From the NCBI RefSeq assembly GCF_030246925.1, contig NZ_CP126740.1, positions 806,001-870,000 of the forward strand: 64,000 nt of DNA, in the 5' to 3' direction. This DNA comes from Microbacterium sp. zg-Y625 (GTDB taxonomy: Bacteria > Actinomycetota > Actinomycetes > Actinomycetales > Microbacteriaceae). Positions within the stretch are counted from its first letter, which is position 1, and each line of letters starts with the position of its first letter. Below, one piece after another: positions 44,998 through 51,791 of the stretch. The notes beneath the pieces were generated by a model. That model saw only the letters and a list, made by a program, of their open reading frames with translations, ran no database searches and was not told the DNA's origin. The position numbers and the translations under genes were made by a program.

Positions 44998-45085
44998 TCG
45001 TCGTTGAGAGCGTGCGGTGATCAGGGGTGCGACAGGGCCCCCTCAAAAGGGAGACGCCGTCGTCCCGGCGCCCTACTTTCGACTC

Positions 45086-45795
45086 ATGGCACAACGAGAA
45101 CCAGGGACCACCATCGGCATCCTCGGCGCCGGCCAGGCAGGGAGCGCCCTCGCACGGGTCGCGATCGAAGCCGGCTACAGGGTCGCCATCGCCAACTCGC
45201 GCGGGCCGGACACCTTGCGGGGCCTCGTCGCAGAGCTCGGCCCCCAGGCGCGCGCAGCGACGGCGGCGGAGGGGGCCGCGGCGGGGGACTTCGCGTTCTT
45301 GGCGTTCCCTACGCCCCGGACGACCGCCTTCCCGTCGAAGAGCTTGCCGGGAAGGTCGTCATCGACAACAACAACTACATGGTCTGGCGCGACGGCAATT
45401 ACCCGGAGGTGGATTCCGGACGCAAGACCGTGCATGAGCTGCGGCAGGAGCAGCTGCCGCGATCGATGGTCGTCAAGGCGTTCAGTCACATCCAGTTCCA
45501 CGCGCGTTTCGAGATCCGCGTTCCCAGCGACGCTCTGCCCGCGATCGTCAGGCTCGCGCGCCCCGCCGGAGCCCCGGACCGCAAGGCGCTGGTGGTGTCG
45601 AGCGACTATCCGGATGCCGTCGATCTCGTGACCCGCTTCTACGACGACCTCGGTTTCGACGCCGTCGACAACAGTCCGCTGAGCGCCTCCTGGCGCAGCG
45701 CTCCCGGCACGCCGATGTGGCGCCACGCGGTCGACGGGCAGAGCAGGGAGGAGCTCATCCGCAACCTGCAACGCGCGCAACGCGCCGTGCGCTGA
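45086..45795 (+). pseudogene. NADPH-dependent F420-reductase-like gene with a one-base frameshift
   Basis: The first part (45086 to about 45304) reads as a Rossmann protein, GTTIGILGAGQAGSALARVAIEAGYRVAIANSRG. The match then moves to another frame: VPYAPDDRLPVEELAGKVVIDNNNYM up to the stop at 45795 (key part GKVVIDNNNY). One missing base between 45304 and 45305 (GCG-GTT-CCC read as GCG-TTC-CCT) explains it; restored length is about 236 residues, normal for the family. TACTTT at 45074-45079 with six bases to the ATG marks the start. It may be a true pseudogene or a sequencing error; no slippery heptamer suggests programmed frameshifting. Confidence 0.75.
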
Positions 45796-45821
45796 GAAAG
45801 CGGATGCCGGTGGTGGAATTA

Positions 45822-45837
45822 AGTACCGAGCGGTACT
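45822..45837. promoter_or_regulatory. Palindromic operator, probably for the TetR regulator at 47262
   Basis: AGTACCG-AG-CGGTACT, two perfect 7-base inverted arms around AG. A possible -10 box (TACTGT, 45834-45839) overlaps the right arm, so a bound repressor would block the promoter of the downstream membrane genes. A TetR gene is third in the same cluster. Confidence 0.65.
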
Positions 45838-45870
45838 GTTTGCGCGTTCACCACTCCAGAAAGGCATCCC

Positions 45871-46284
45871 ATGCTCGAGAGCGCGCACCAGATCAATGCC
45901 GGCATCGTCCTTCTCACCGTCGTGGCGGTCGCGTACGGCGGATGGTTCCTCGTCAGGGTCCTTTCCGGGGGCGTCCCCGCCAACGATCTTCAGAAGTCGT
46001 TCTTCCGAGCCGGACACGCCCATGCGGGAGTGCTTGTGATCCTGGGTCTGCTGACCATGGTCATCGTGCAGACGAACGATGTCGCCGAGCCGTTCGCGAC
46101 CCTCTCGCTCGGAATACTGGTGGCGGCGATTCTCATGCCGGCCGGATTCTTCCTCTCGGTGATCGGCAAGGATCCGGCACGCCCCAACCGTGCGATCGCG
46201 CTGCTGTGGATCGGAGCCGGTGTGCTCACGATCGGGGCGGTTTCGGCCGGCGTCGGTCTCATCGTCCGCGGCGTGAGCGGGTGA
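45871..46284 (+). CDS. Four-helix membrane protein with HAHAG motif
   Basis: 137 residues with four hydrophobic helices (about 10-30, 46-68, 75-95 and 105-130). FFRAGHAHAGVLVILGL at the second helix contains closely spaced histidines that could bind a metal or heme. No named family recognised. It is the first gene behind the palindromic operator and precedes a larger membrane protein by four bases. Confidence 0.75.
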   Translation: MLESAHQINAGIVLLTVVAVAYGGWFLVRVLSGGVPANDLQKSFFRAGHAHAGVLVILGLLTMVIVQTNDVAEPFATLSLGILVAAILMPAGFFLSVIGKDPARPNRAIALLWIGAGVLTIGAVSAGVGLIVRGVSG

Positions 46285-46288
46285 GCAC

Positions 46289-47317
46289 GTGAGCGCGACG
46301 GCCGCGGATCCGCTGCCCCGGCCGGACCGCTGGCACCGGCCGCTGGTGCTCTTCGCGGCCTCGATGGTGGTTCTCGCGGTGGTGGCCGCGGTGGCCGCCG
46401 TGATCGATCAGCGGCAGATCACCGGTGCGGGGGTATGGCTGAAGCCGCTGAAGTTCGCGGTGTCCGGGGCGATCTACACGCTGACCCTCGCCTGGCTCAT
46501 CGGCCAGGTGCGACGTGGTCGGCGCGTCGCGGACCGTGCCGGGACGTGGGTCGTCGTCGCCCTGTCCATCGAAATCCTGCTCATCTTCGCCCTGGCTGCT
46601 GCGGCGGAGACGAGTCATTTCAACATCAGCACTCCGTGGCATACGACGGTCTGGGCGATCATGGCCGCGTCGATAGCGCTCGTCTGGGTCATGACGCTGC
46701 TCATCGCCATCGCCGTGGTGCGCAATCCCGGCCCCGACCCCGCCCGCACGTTCGCGGCGAGATCCGGAATCATCCTGGCTCTCATCGGACTGGGTCTGGG
46801 ATTTCTGATGACGCTGCCCACCGCGGGCCAACTCGACGACTTCCAGGGCATCGTCGGAGCCCACGCGGTGGGCGTGCCGGACGGAGGCCCCGGGCTTCCG
46901 CTTCTGGGGTGGAGCACGACGGGTGGCGATCTGCGCATTCCCCACTTCATCGGGATGCACGCCCTGCAGGTCATCCCGCTCGCGCTTGTCGGTCTCGAAC
47001 TCCTGGGGCGGAGATTCCGCTCGCTGTCGACCCGGCGCGCCCGTCTGCAGGCGCTGACGGTGGCGGTCGCCGTGTTCACGGCGACCCTCGTCACCGTGAC
47101 GGTGCAGGCGCTCTCGGGTCAGTCGATCGTCCGTCCGACGGGCGGCATCCTCATCGCCGGCGCGCTGATCGCGTTCGGCGGGCTGGGGGCGCTCGCCGAG
47201 ATCGTGCGGCGCAACGCCCGCTCCCCGCGCCCGGATGAGACTGAGGAACTACAGTGGCGCCATGCCCCAATCCCCAGCCGGCACAGTAGGCAGGCCCCGA
47301 GGTTTCGACGTCGATGA
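46289..47317 (+). CDS. Polytopic membrane protein, hypothetical
   Basis: 342 residues with about eight hydrophobic helices. WLKPLKFAVSGAIYTLTLAWLIGQV, AAETSHFNISTPWHTTVWAIMA and HFIGMHALQVIPLALVGLELL contain conserved-looking His and Trp residues in or near membranes (short forms: WLKPLKF, SHFNISTPWH, HFIGMHALQ). I do not recognise the family. The GTG starts four bases after the previous stop. The tail (about 325-342) overlaps the TetR gene by 56 bases in another frame; that end may be longer than the ancestral gene. Confidence 0.78.
   Translation: MSATAADPLPRPDRWHRPLVLFAASMVVLAVVAAVAAVIDQRQITGAGVWLKPLKFAVSGAIYTLTLAWLIGQVRRGRRVADRAGTWVVVALSIEILLIFALAAAAETSHFNISTPWHTTVWAIMAASIALVWVMTLLIAIAVVRNPGPDPARTFAARSGIILALIGLGLGFLMTLPTAGQLDDFQGIVGAHAVGVPDGGPGLPLLGWSTTGGDLRIPHFIGMHALQVIPLALVGLELLGRRFRSLSTRRARLQALTVAVAVFTATLVTVTVQALSGQSIVRPTGGILIAGALIAFGGLGALAEIVRRNARSPRPDETEELQWRHAPIPSRHSRQAPRFRRR
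47250..47255 (+). promoter_or_regulatory. -10 box of leaderless tetR-family gene
   Basis: TACAGT, six bases, ATG at 47262. It lies inside the end of the membrane-protein gene and would allow the regulator to be made apart from the operon. Confidence 0.5.
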
Positions 47318-47900
47318 GGCCCTCGACAGTGCCATGTTGACGTTCTGGCAGCGGGGCTATGAAGGCGCCAGTCTCATGGATCTGACGGGGGCCATGGGCA
47401 TCACCAAGACCAGCATGTACGCGGCGTTCGGGAACAAGGAAGAGCTCTTCCGAAAGGCGGTCGACCGCTACCTGGAGGGGCCCGCAGCATATGAGGCGCG
47501 GGCGGTGGAGGAGCCCACCGTGCGGGCGGTCGCCGAGACGTTCCTGCGCGGTGTCGTCGATACCACGACCCAGCCGGGGAGACCGCACGGATGCCTGCTC
47601 GTGCAGGCGGCGCTGCCGGAAAGCGAGGATGCGCAGGGTGCTCACGATCTGCTTCGAGGCGTTCGCAGCGCATCGCGGGAGCGTCTGGTCGCGCGCTTCC
47701 AGCGCGCCGTGGACGAGGGCGATCTTCCTGCAGAGGCTGATCCGGAGGCGCTCGCTCGATACCTCACCACGGTCGGTTCCGGCCTTGCGGTGCAGGCCGC
47801 CAACGGGGCCACGCGTGAGGAGCTCGAGGGCGTCGTCGAGACCACCCTTCGCAGCTGGTCGGACGTGACGGGCGCGGCGCCTTCGCGCCGGCACGCCTGA
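47262..47900 (+). CDS. TetR/AcrR-family transcriptional regulator
   Basis: 212 residues. The HTH is in the first 60 (ALDSAMLTFWQRGYEGASLMDL, TKTSMYAAFGNKEELFRKAV). GRPHGCLLVQAALP is the motif of the TetR_C group with a conserved GC. It probably binds AGTACCG-AG-CGGTACT at 45822-45837 and controls the two membrane proteins before it. ATG 47262 is chosen from the -10 box; a longer frame starts at 47235. Confidence 0.9.
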   Translation: MPQSPAGTVGRPRGFDVDEALDSAMLTFWQRGYEGASLMDLTGAMGITKTSMYAAFGNKEELFRKAVDRYLEGPAAYEARAVEEPTVRAVAETFLRGVVDTTTQPGRPHGCLLVQAALPESEDAQGAHDLLRGVRSASRERLVARFQRAVDEGDLPAEADPEALARYLTTVGSGLAVQAANGATREELEGVVETTLRSWSDVTGAAPSRRHA

Positions 47901-47921
47901 GCGCGTCCGTCAGCGCGTCCG

Positions 47922-48260
47922 TCAGCGCGCCGCCGCGCCCAGGTGGGCTGCCGCCCACTCGCCCAATCGGGTCAGCAGGGGGAGGAGTGCGCACCCGGCG
48001 TCGGTCAGTTCGTAGCTCACGGACACGGGCGGCCCCGGCGAGACACGGCGCACGACCAGCTGCGCTTCGGCCAGCTCGGTGAGCCGGTCGGACAGTACAG
48101 CGTCGCTGATGCCGCCCACCCCCCGCCGCAGCTCGACGAACGACATCGCTCCGCCGCGCAGCACGTCGAGGATCATCCCGTTCCAGCGCTTGCCGAGGAC
48201 GGAGAAGGCGAGGCTGACGGCTGCGTCACACTGGCGCCCCTCGTGTCCCTCATCACCCAC
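47922..48260 (-). CDS. HxlR-family transcriptional regulator
   Basis: 112 residues, a winged helix MarR/HxlR protein. CDAAVSLAFSVLGKRWNGMILDVL is the defining N-terminal block (C11 is the conserved cysteine that senses quinones or electrophiles in family members), then FVELRRGVGGISDAVLSDRL and the wing VSYELTDAG. It is divergent from azoR, which it probably represses. The gene ends inside a short tandem repeat (two copies of GCGCGTCCGTCA, 47901-47924). Confidence 0.9.
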   Translation of the reverse strand: MGDEGHEGRQCDAAVSLAFSVLGKRWNGMILDVLRGGAMSFVELRRGVGGISDAVLSDRLTELAEAQLVVRRVSPGPPVSVSYELTDAGCALLPLLTRLGEWAAAHLGAAAR

Positions 48261-48278
48261 ACCCCGACTCTATCGTGC

Positions 48279-48298
48279 TAGCGTTTCGCTTGTCGCTA
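48279..48298. promoter_or_regulatory. Inverted repeat between hxlR-like gene and azoR
   Basis: TAGCG (48279-48283) and CGCTA (48294-48298), ten bases apart, centred in the 86-base divergent gap. HxlR proteins bind such repeats in the shared promoter. Confidence 0.4.
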
Positions 48299-48346
48299 TG
48301 TTTTTCGTAGTGACTCCTGAAACCCAAGCCCCTTGATCGGAGATTC

Positions 48347-49003
48347 ATGTCCCTCTTCCGACTGGATGCCAGCATCTTCCCCTCCATGTCGTCGAGCCGT
48401 GCCCTGGCCGACCTCGTCGAAGCCGAATGGCTCGCTGCGCACCCGGATTCCGTCGTCACCCGGCGCGATCTCAGCCTCGACCCGGTGCCCGCCACGGCGT
48501 GGGTCGATGCCGTGACGGCGCCGGGCGTGCCCGAGGCCGAGCGAACCGAGCGGCAGCAGGCGGCGGTGGATCTGGCCACGACGTTCGCCGACGAGCTGAC
48601 CGCCGCCGACGCGCTGCTGTTCGCCGTTCCGCTGTACAACTACGGCGTCTCACAGCATTTCAAGACGTGGTTCGACCTGGCGTACACCGACCCGCGTATC
48701 AACCCGCAGGGCACCGCGCTGCAGGGCAAGCCCGCGACGCTCGTCACCGTGCTGGGCGGCAACTATTCCCCCGGCAGCCCCAAGGAAGGCTGGGACCACT
48801 CCACGGCGTGGCTGCGTCGCGTGCTCGAGGACGTCTGGGGGCTCGACCTGCGCGTCGTCCAGCGGCCGTTCACGCTGGTCGGCGTGAACCCCGCGATGGA
48901 TGCCTTCGCCGACACGGCCGCGGCGCTCAAGGCCGACGCGGAGCAGCACGCCGTGCGCTCCGGGCGCGAGATCGCCGCCGCGCACAGCGCGCGCGTGGCC
49001 TGA
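48347..49003 (+). CDS. azoR: FMN-dependent NADH-azoreductase
   Basis: 218 residues, flavodoxin-like NAD(P)H-quinone/azo reductase. LFRLDASIFPSMSSSRALAD binds the FMN phosphate, FAVPLYNYGVSQHFKTWFD is the flavin-contact block and VLGGNYSPGSPKEGWD the following one. It reduces quinones and azo compounds by two electrons. GGAGA before the ATG is the ribosome site. It is likely induced by quinone stress through the divergent HxlR regulator. Confidence 0.92.
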   Translation: MSLFRLDASIFPSMSSSRALADLVEAEWLAAHPDSVVTRRDLSLDPVPATAWVDAVTAPGVPEAERTERQQAAVDLATTFADELTAADALLFAVPLYNYGVSQHFKTWFDLAYTDPRINPQGTALQGKPATLVTVLGGNYSPGSPKEGWDHSTAWLRRVLEDVWGLDLRVVQRPFTLVGVNPAMDAFADTAAALKADAEQHAVRSGREIAAAHSARVA

Positions 49004-49050
49004 CCGCCAGCGCCCTCGCCGCCGAGTGCGGCGGCTGCGGAGGCGACGAC

Positions 49051-49093
49051 GGGCGGCCGAGACAGCGGGTGATTCCCGCGGTCTCGGCCGCCC
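49051..49093. terminator. Bidirectional terminator between azoR and the AraC gene
   Basis: GGGCGGCCGAGAC (49051-49063) pairs perfectly with GTCTCGGCCGCCC (49081-49093). The loop can add a second stem (GCGGG/CCCGC). It lies between convergent genes. Confidence 0.8.
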
Positions 49094-49100
49094 GCTGTGG

Positions 49101-50003
49101 TCACGCGTGCGGCATCCCCTCCGTCCTTGCTGCGTGAGCATCGCCGCCGCTCCCGACGGCCAGGGCTGCCTGCGCCTGCGCCTGCGTTCGCAGGTAGGCC
49201 CCGGGTGTCACGCCGGCGACGGCACGGAAGTCGTTCGTGAGGTGCGCCTGGTCGACGTAGCCGAGTTCGACGGCGATGTCGGCGAGGCTCCCGTGCTCGG
49301 TCGAAAGGCGCCGGACGACCTCCTGCAGGCGCACACGGCGAGCGATCTCACTCGGACCGCGCCCGACGTGGGCATGCAGCGCGCGCTGCAGCGTCCGGAC
49401 GCCCACCCCGAGCGCATCGGCCACGTCAGATGTCCTCCGCACGTGCGGCCGCGCGGCGATGGCGTCGAGCCCGGCGTTCGCCAACCGCTGCGACGGCGCC
49501 AGCGGACGCTCGGCGCGCAGTTCCCGCACCAGCGCGTCTGCGGCCTCGGCGCGCGCGGTGGGTCCCGGCGTGGCCGCGATCTGCTCGAGGAGCCGGTGAC
49601 ACCGGCCGTCGAGGTCGGCGGTCACCTCTCGTTCGTGGGGGAGTGACCACGCCGCGAGGTCGGACACCACGGCGAGGCCGGCGGGACGCAGCCGGATCGC
49701 GAACACACCCCCGACGCCGCTGATCGTGCGCGTCCAGGCCGTGGACCGCGCCGACGTCACCACGAGCGGCGCGAAGACGTCGCCCCGTTCGATGCTGAGC
49801 GTGATCGACGGGTGGTCGATGATCCGCTGATCGATGGACTCCCCGGGCTCGAGTCGCCACGTCACCGCCCAGTAGGTGTCCACAACGTCGCGGACGTCTT
49901 CGGCCGGCGGGATCCACTGGGCGCGGAAGCGCTCGAGATTCTGCGGCTGCAGCACTCCGGAGCGCTCGGCCGTGCCGATGGCTCTCGTGCGTGCGCCCTG
50001 CAT
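49101..50003 (-). CDS. AraC-family transcriptional regulator
   Basis: 300 residues. The N-terminal part (about 20-125) is like DUF6597 (WIPPAEDVRDVVDTYWAVTWRL; GGVFAIRLRPAG). The C-terminal HTH_18 (about 190-275) holds TSDVADALGVGVRTLQRALHAHVG and HGSLADIAVELGYVDQAHLTNDFRAVAG (key: SLADIAVELGYVDQAHLTNDF). ATG 50003 follows CAGAAT by six bases on this strand. It probably controls the divergent DUF6157 gene, whose start is 49 bases away. Confidence 0.88.
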   Translation of the reverse strand: MQGARTRAIGTAERSGVLQPQNLERFRAQWIPPAEDVRDVVDTYWAVTWRLEPGESIDQRIIDHPSITLSIERGDVFAPLVVTSARSTAWTRTISGVGGVFAIRLRPAGLAVVSDLAAWSLPHEREVTADLDGRCHRLLEQIAATPGPTARAEAADALVRELRAERPLAPSQRLANAGLDAIAARPHVRRTSDVADALGVGVRTLQRALHAHVGRGPSEIARRVRLQEVVRRLSTEHGSLADIAVELGYVDQAHLTNDFRAVAGVTPGAYLRTQAQAQAALAVGSGGDAHAARTEGMPHA

Positions 50004-50052
50004 GGCGCAATTCTGCAATACCGGCGGGGACGGCGCGCTGCAGGATGTGGTC

Positions 50053-50457
50053 ATGACGACGAACTACCGCAGCACCTTCATCGCCACGGCGCCCGACTGC
50101 CCCGTGCCTGTCGCAGAGGTGCCGCCCGCGGGCGCGAAGCCGAGCGTGGCATCCCTGCAGTACGAGCTGATCCACGATCACCCGTACGAGAGGACCTCCG
50201 ACGAGATCCTCTTCGAGGTGTACGCCCTGCGCACCGGGATCACCGATTCCGAGCGGTCCGCGGAATGGGATCGCTTCTTCGCGAAGGATCAGGCGTGCCT
50301 GCGGGCCTCTCCGCTGGCCAAGCGGTACGGCTGGGGGTTCCACCACGACGAGCAGGGCCGCGTCGCGCTGGTCCCGCTCGGCAGTGCCGAGTACGCCGCT
50401 CTGGCCGAGCGCGGTGATCTCACCCAGAAATCCGCGATGCGCTCGTCGCGGAGGTGA
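50053..50457 (+). CDS. DUF6157 family protein
   Basis: 134 residues, soluble. NYRSTFIATAPDCPV, SLQYELIHDHPYERTSDEILFEV and RASPLAKRYGWGFHHD are the conserved blocks of this uncharacterised family (short: QYELIHDHPY and KRYGWGFH). ATG 50053 follows CAGGAT by six bases and is divergent from the AraC regulator; the longer upstream frame crosses both promoters. Confidence 0.8.
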   Translation: MTTNYRSTFIATAPDCPVPVAEVPPAGAKPSVASLQYELIHDHPYERTSDEILFEVYALRTGITDSERSAEWDRFFAKDQACLRASPLAKRYGWGFHHDEQGRVALVPLGSAEYAALAERGDLTQKSAMRSSRR

Positions 50458-50461
50458 CCGT

Positions 50462-50806
50462 CTAGGCGAGGGTGCGCGGGGATCGGATCAGCGCGCCGGC
50501 GGCGAGGAACACCGCCGCGGCGATCACGTGCGCGGCCACCCACCAGGGGCCGGCGAACTCGAACGGATACAGCGGGTTCCACACGATCGCGATCGCCAGC
50601 ATGACCGGCATCCACCACCACTGCCGCGCCTGCAGGGCGAACCAGCCGATGATGACGGCGAGGATCGCCACGATGAAGCGGATCGCGAGGTAGTACTCGT
50701 GGCTGAGGAGCGCGATCCCGGCCACGCATGCGATGGCGGCGAGGATCGCGGGGGCGAGTGCGTTGCGCTGGTACTCGGGCGCCGCGCGGGTCTGCGGGGA
50801 GGGCAC
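50462..50806 (-). CDS. Small membrane protein, DUF6804-like
   Basis: 114 residues with four hydrophobic helices; ARQWWWMPVMLAIAIVWNPLYPFEF is the recognisable block (WWWMP and WNPLYPF). Function unknown. Its stop is four bases from that of the convergent DUF6157 gene. Confidence 0.72.
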   Translation of the reverse strand: MPSPQTRAAPEYQRNALAPAILAAIACVAGIALLSHEYYLAIRFIVAILAVIIGWFALQARQWWWMPVMLAIAIVWNPLYPFEFAGPWWVAAHVIAAAVFLAAGALIRSPRTLA

Positions 50807-50863
50807 GGGGGGCTCCGTTCGTGTGGCTCTTCCCAGTCTGACGGGTTCCGCCGAGTGTCCGGT

Positions 50864-51427
50864 TCACTCCCGGCCGCGCGCCGCCGTGGCATCCGCTCGC
50901 GCGGGGCGGATGTAGAAGCAGTCCGGGAACCTCGTGGCCGCCGCCTGCCACCCCTGCGCGGGGGAGGGCATCGGCCGGGCCGAGAACACCGAGACCCGCG
51001 TGATGTCCCACGCCTCGTCGTCCCTCTCGAGCACGTGCTCACCGTGGCGGGCGTCGATGAGTCGCCAGCCCTGGGCGCCCGCCTCGGCGAGATGGTGCAT
51101 CTCTTCGGCGCGCGTCACCGGACCGAGGATGCGGCTGGATCCCTTCGGCTCGTCGTGCTGGATGTAGTGCGGGTCGAAGCGCTGCTGCACAGCCTGCCGT
51201 GACGTGCCGAGGAGGGTGCCGATCTTCGCCCAGCTGACGCCGGCTTCGTGCGCGGCCCGCACGGCCTGCCCTTGCAGGTCCGCCGATACGCGGGCGATGT
51301 CGTGGAACGCCGTCACCGCGGCGAGCAGCTCGTCGGTCGTCGCGCCGGCCTGTCCCGGGGGAGCGCCGTGCCGCGCCGCCAGCCGCGACAGCTCGACGGC
51401 CAGATCGGCGTCGGCCTCGGTCGTCAC
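50864..51427 (-). CDS. HTH-containing protein, hypothetical
   Basis: 187 residues. The middle holds VSWAKIGTLLGTSRQAVQQRF (about 80-100), a helix-turn-helix of the kind found in many actinobacterial regulators with Clp_N-like or other domains. The C-terminal half (DDEAWDITRVSVFSARP, FPDCFYIRPA) is of unknown type. The GTG overlaps the stop of the small membrane-protein gene before it (GTGA). Twin inverted repeats in front of that gene may be its binding site. Confidence 0.75.
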   Translation of the reverse strand: MTTEADADLAVELSRLAARHGAPPGQAGATTDELLAAVTAFHDIARVSADLQGQAVRAAHEAGVSWAKIGTLLGTSRQAVQQRFDPHYIQHDEPKGSSRILGPVTRAEEMHHLAEAGAQGWRLIDARHGEHVLERDDEAWDITRVSVFSARPMPSPAQGWQAAATRFPDCFYIRPARADATAARGRE

Positions 51428-51669
51428 GGTCGCGGTTTCCCGTCGCCGGGGCGCCACGATCCGGCCCGGGAGGCAGCGGACGACCGCTGCGAATGCCGGG
51501 TGATCAGCCACGCGATGCCGGCGATCACGACGGCCCAGCCTGCCACGGTCATCACGAGCCCGGGGATGCTCGTTCCCACGAAGAGCCCGACGAGCCCCAG
51601 GCCGAGGCCGACCACGATGGCTGCGATCACGAGGCGGCGAGTCTTCTGCACGTGCGCTTCTGCGTTCAT
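51424..51669 (-). CDS. Small two-helix membrane protein
   Basis: 81 residues. Two hydrophobic helices (about 13-32 and 36-57) separated by FVGTS, then a basic Ser/Arg/Gly-rich tail. First gene of a pair with the HTH protein. TAGCCT lies six bases before the ATG on this strand, so it is leaderless. Function unknown. Confidence 0.72.
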   Translation of the reverse strand: MNAEAHVQKTRRLVIAAIVVGLGLGLVGLFVGTSIPGLVMTVAGWAVVIAGIAWLITRHSQRSSAASRAGSWRPGDGKPRP

Positions 51670-51672
51670 TCG

Positions 51673-51715
51673 GCAAGGCTAGCTTGCACGTCTACGCGAG
51701 GCAAGATTTCCTTGC
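51673..51715. promoter_or_regulatory. Twin GCAAG-N5-CTTGC inverted repeats at the promoter
   Basis: Copy 1 is 51673-51677 with 51683-51687; copy 2 is 51701-51705 with 51711-51715. Centres are 28 bases apart, close to three helical turns. The first overlaps the -10 (51676-51681, minus strand) of the membrane-protein gene, so it is well placed for repression. Confidence 0.6.
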
Positions 51716-51779
51716 GTATCCGTCGCCGCTATCGCTGCGGGGCGGGGTGGCGCGACCGAGCGAGGCGGGTCGGCGCTCG

Positions 51780-51785
51780 TAAGCT
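51780..51785 (+). promoter_or_regulatory. -10 box of leaderless helicase gene
   Basis: TAAGCT, six bases, ATG at 51792; no ribosome site. Confidence 0.45.
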
Positions 51786-51791
51786 GAACGG

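Noticed and set aside
45290..45320. Programmed -1 ribosomal frameshift in the F420-reductase-like gene
   Set aside because: There is no X-XXY-YYZ slippery heptamer and no stimulatory stem; a missing base is simpler.
43887..47900. Genomic island inserted at tRNA-Arg
   Set aside because: No integrase, no repeated tRNA 3' end and no clear GC drop were seen, and the tRNA is intact with its own terminator.
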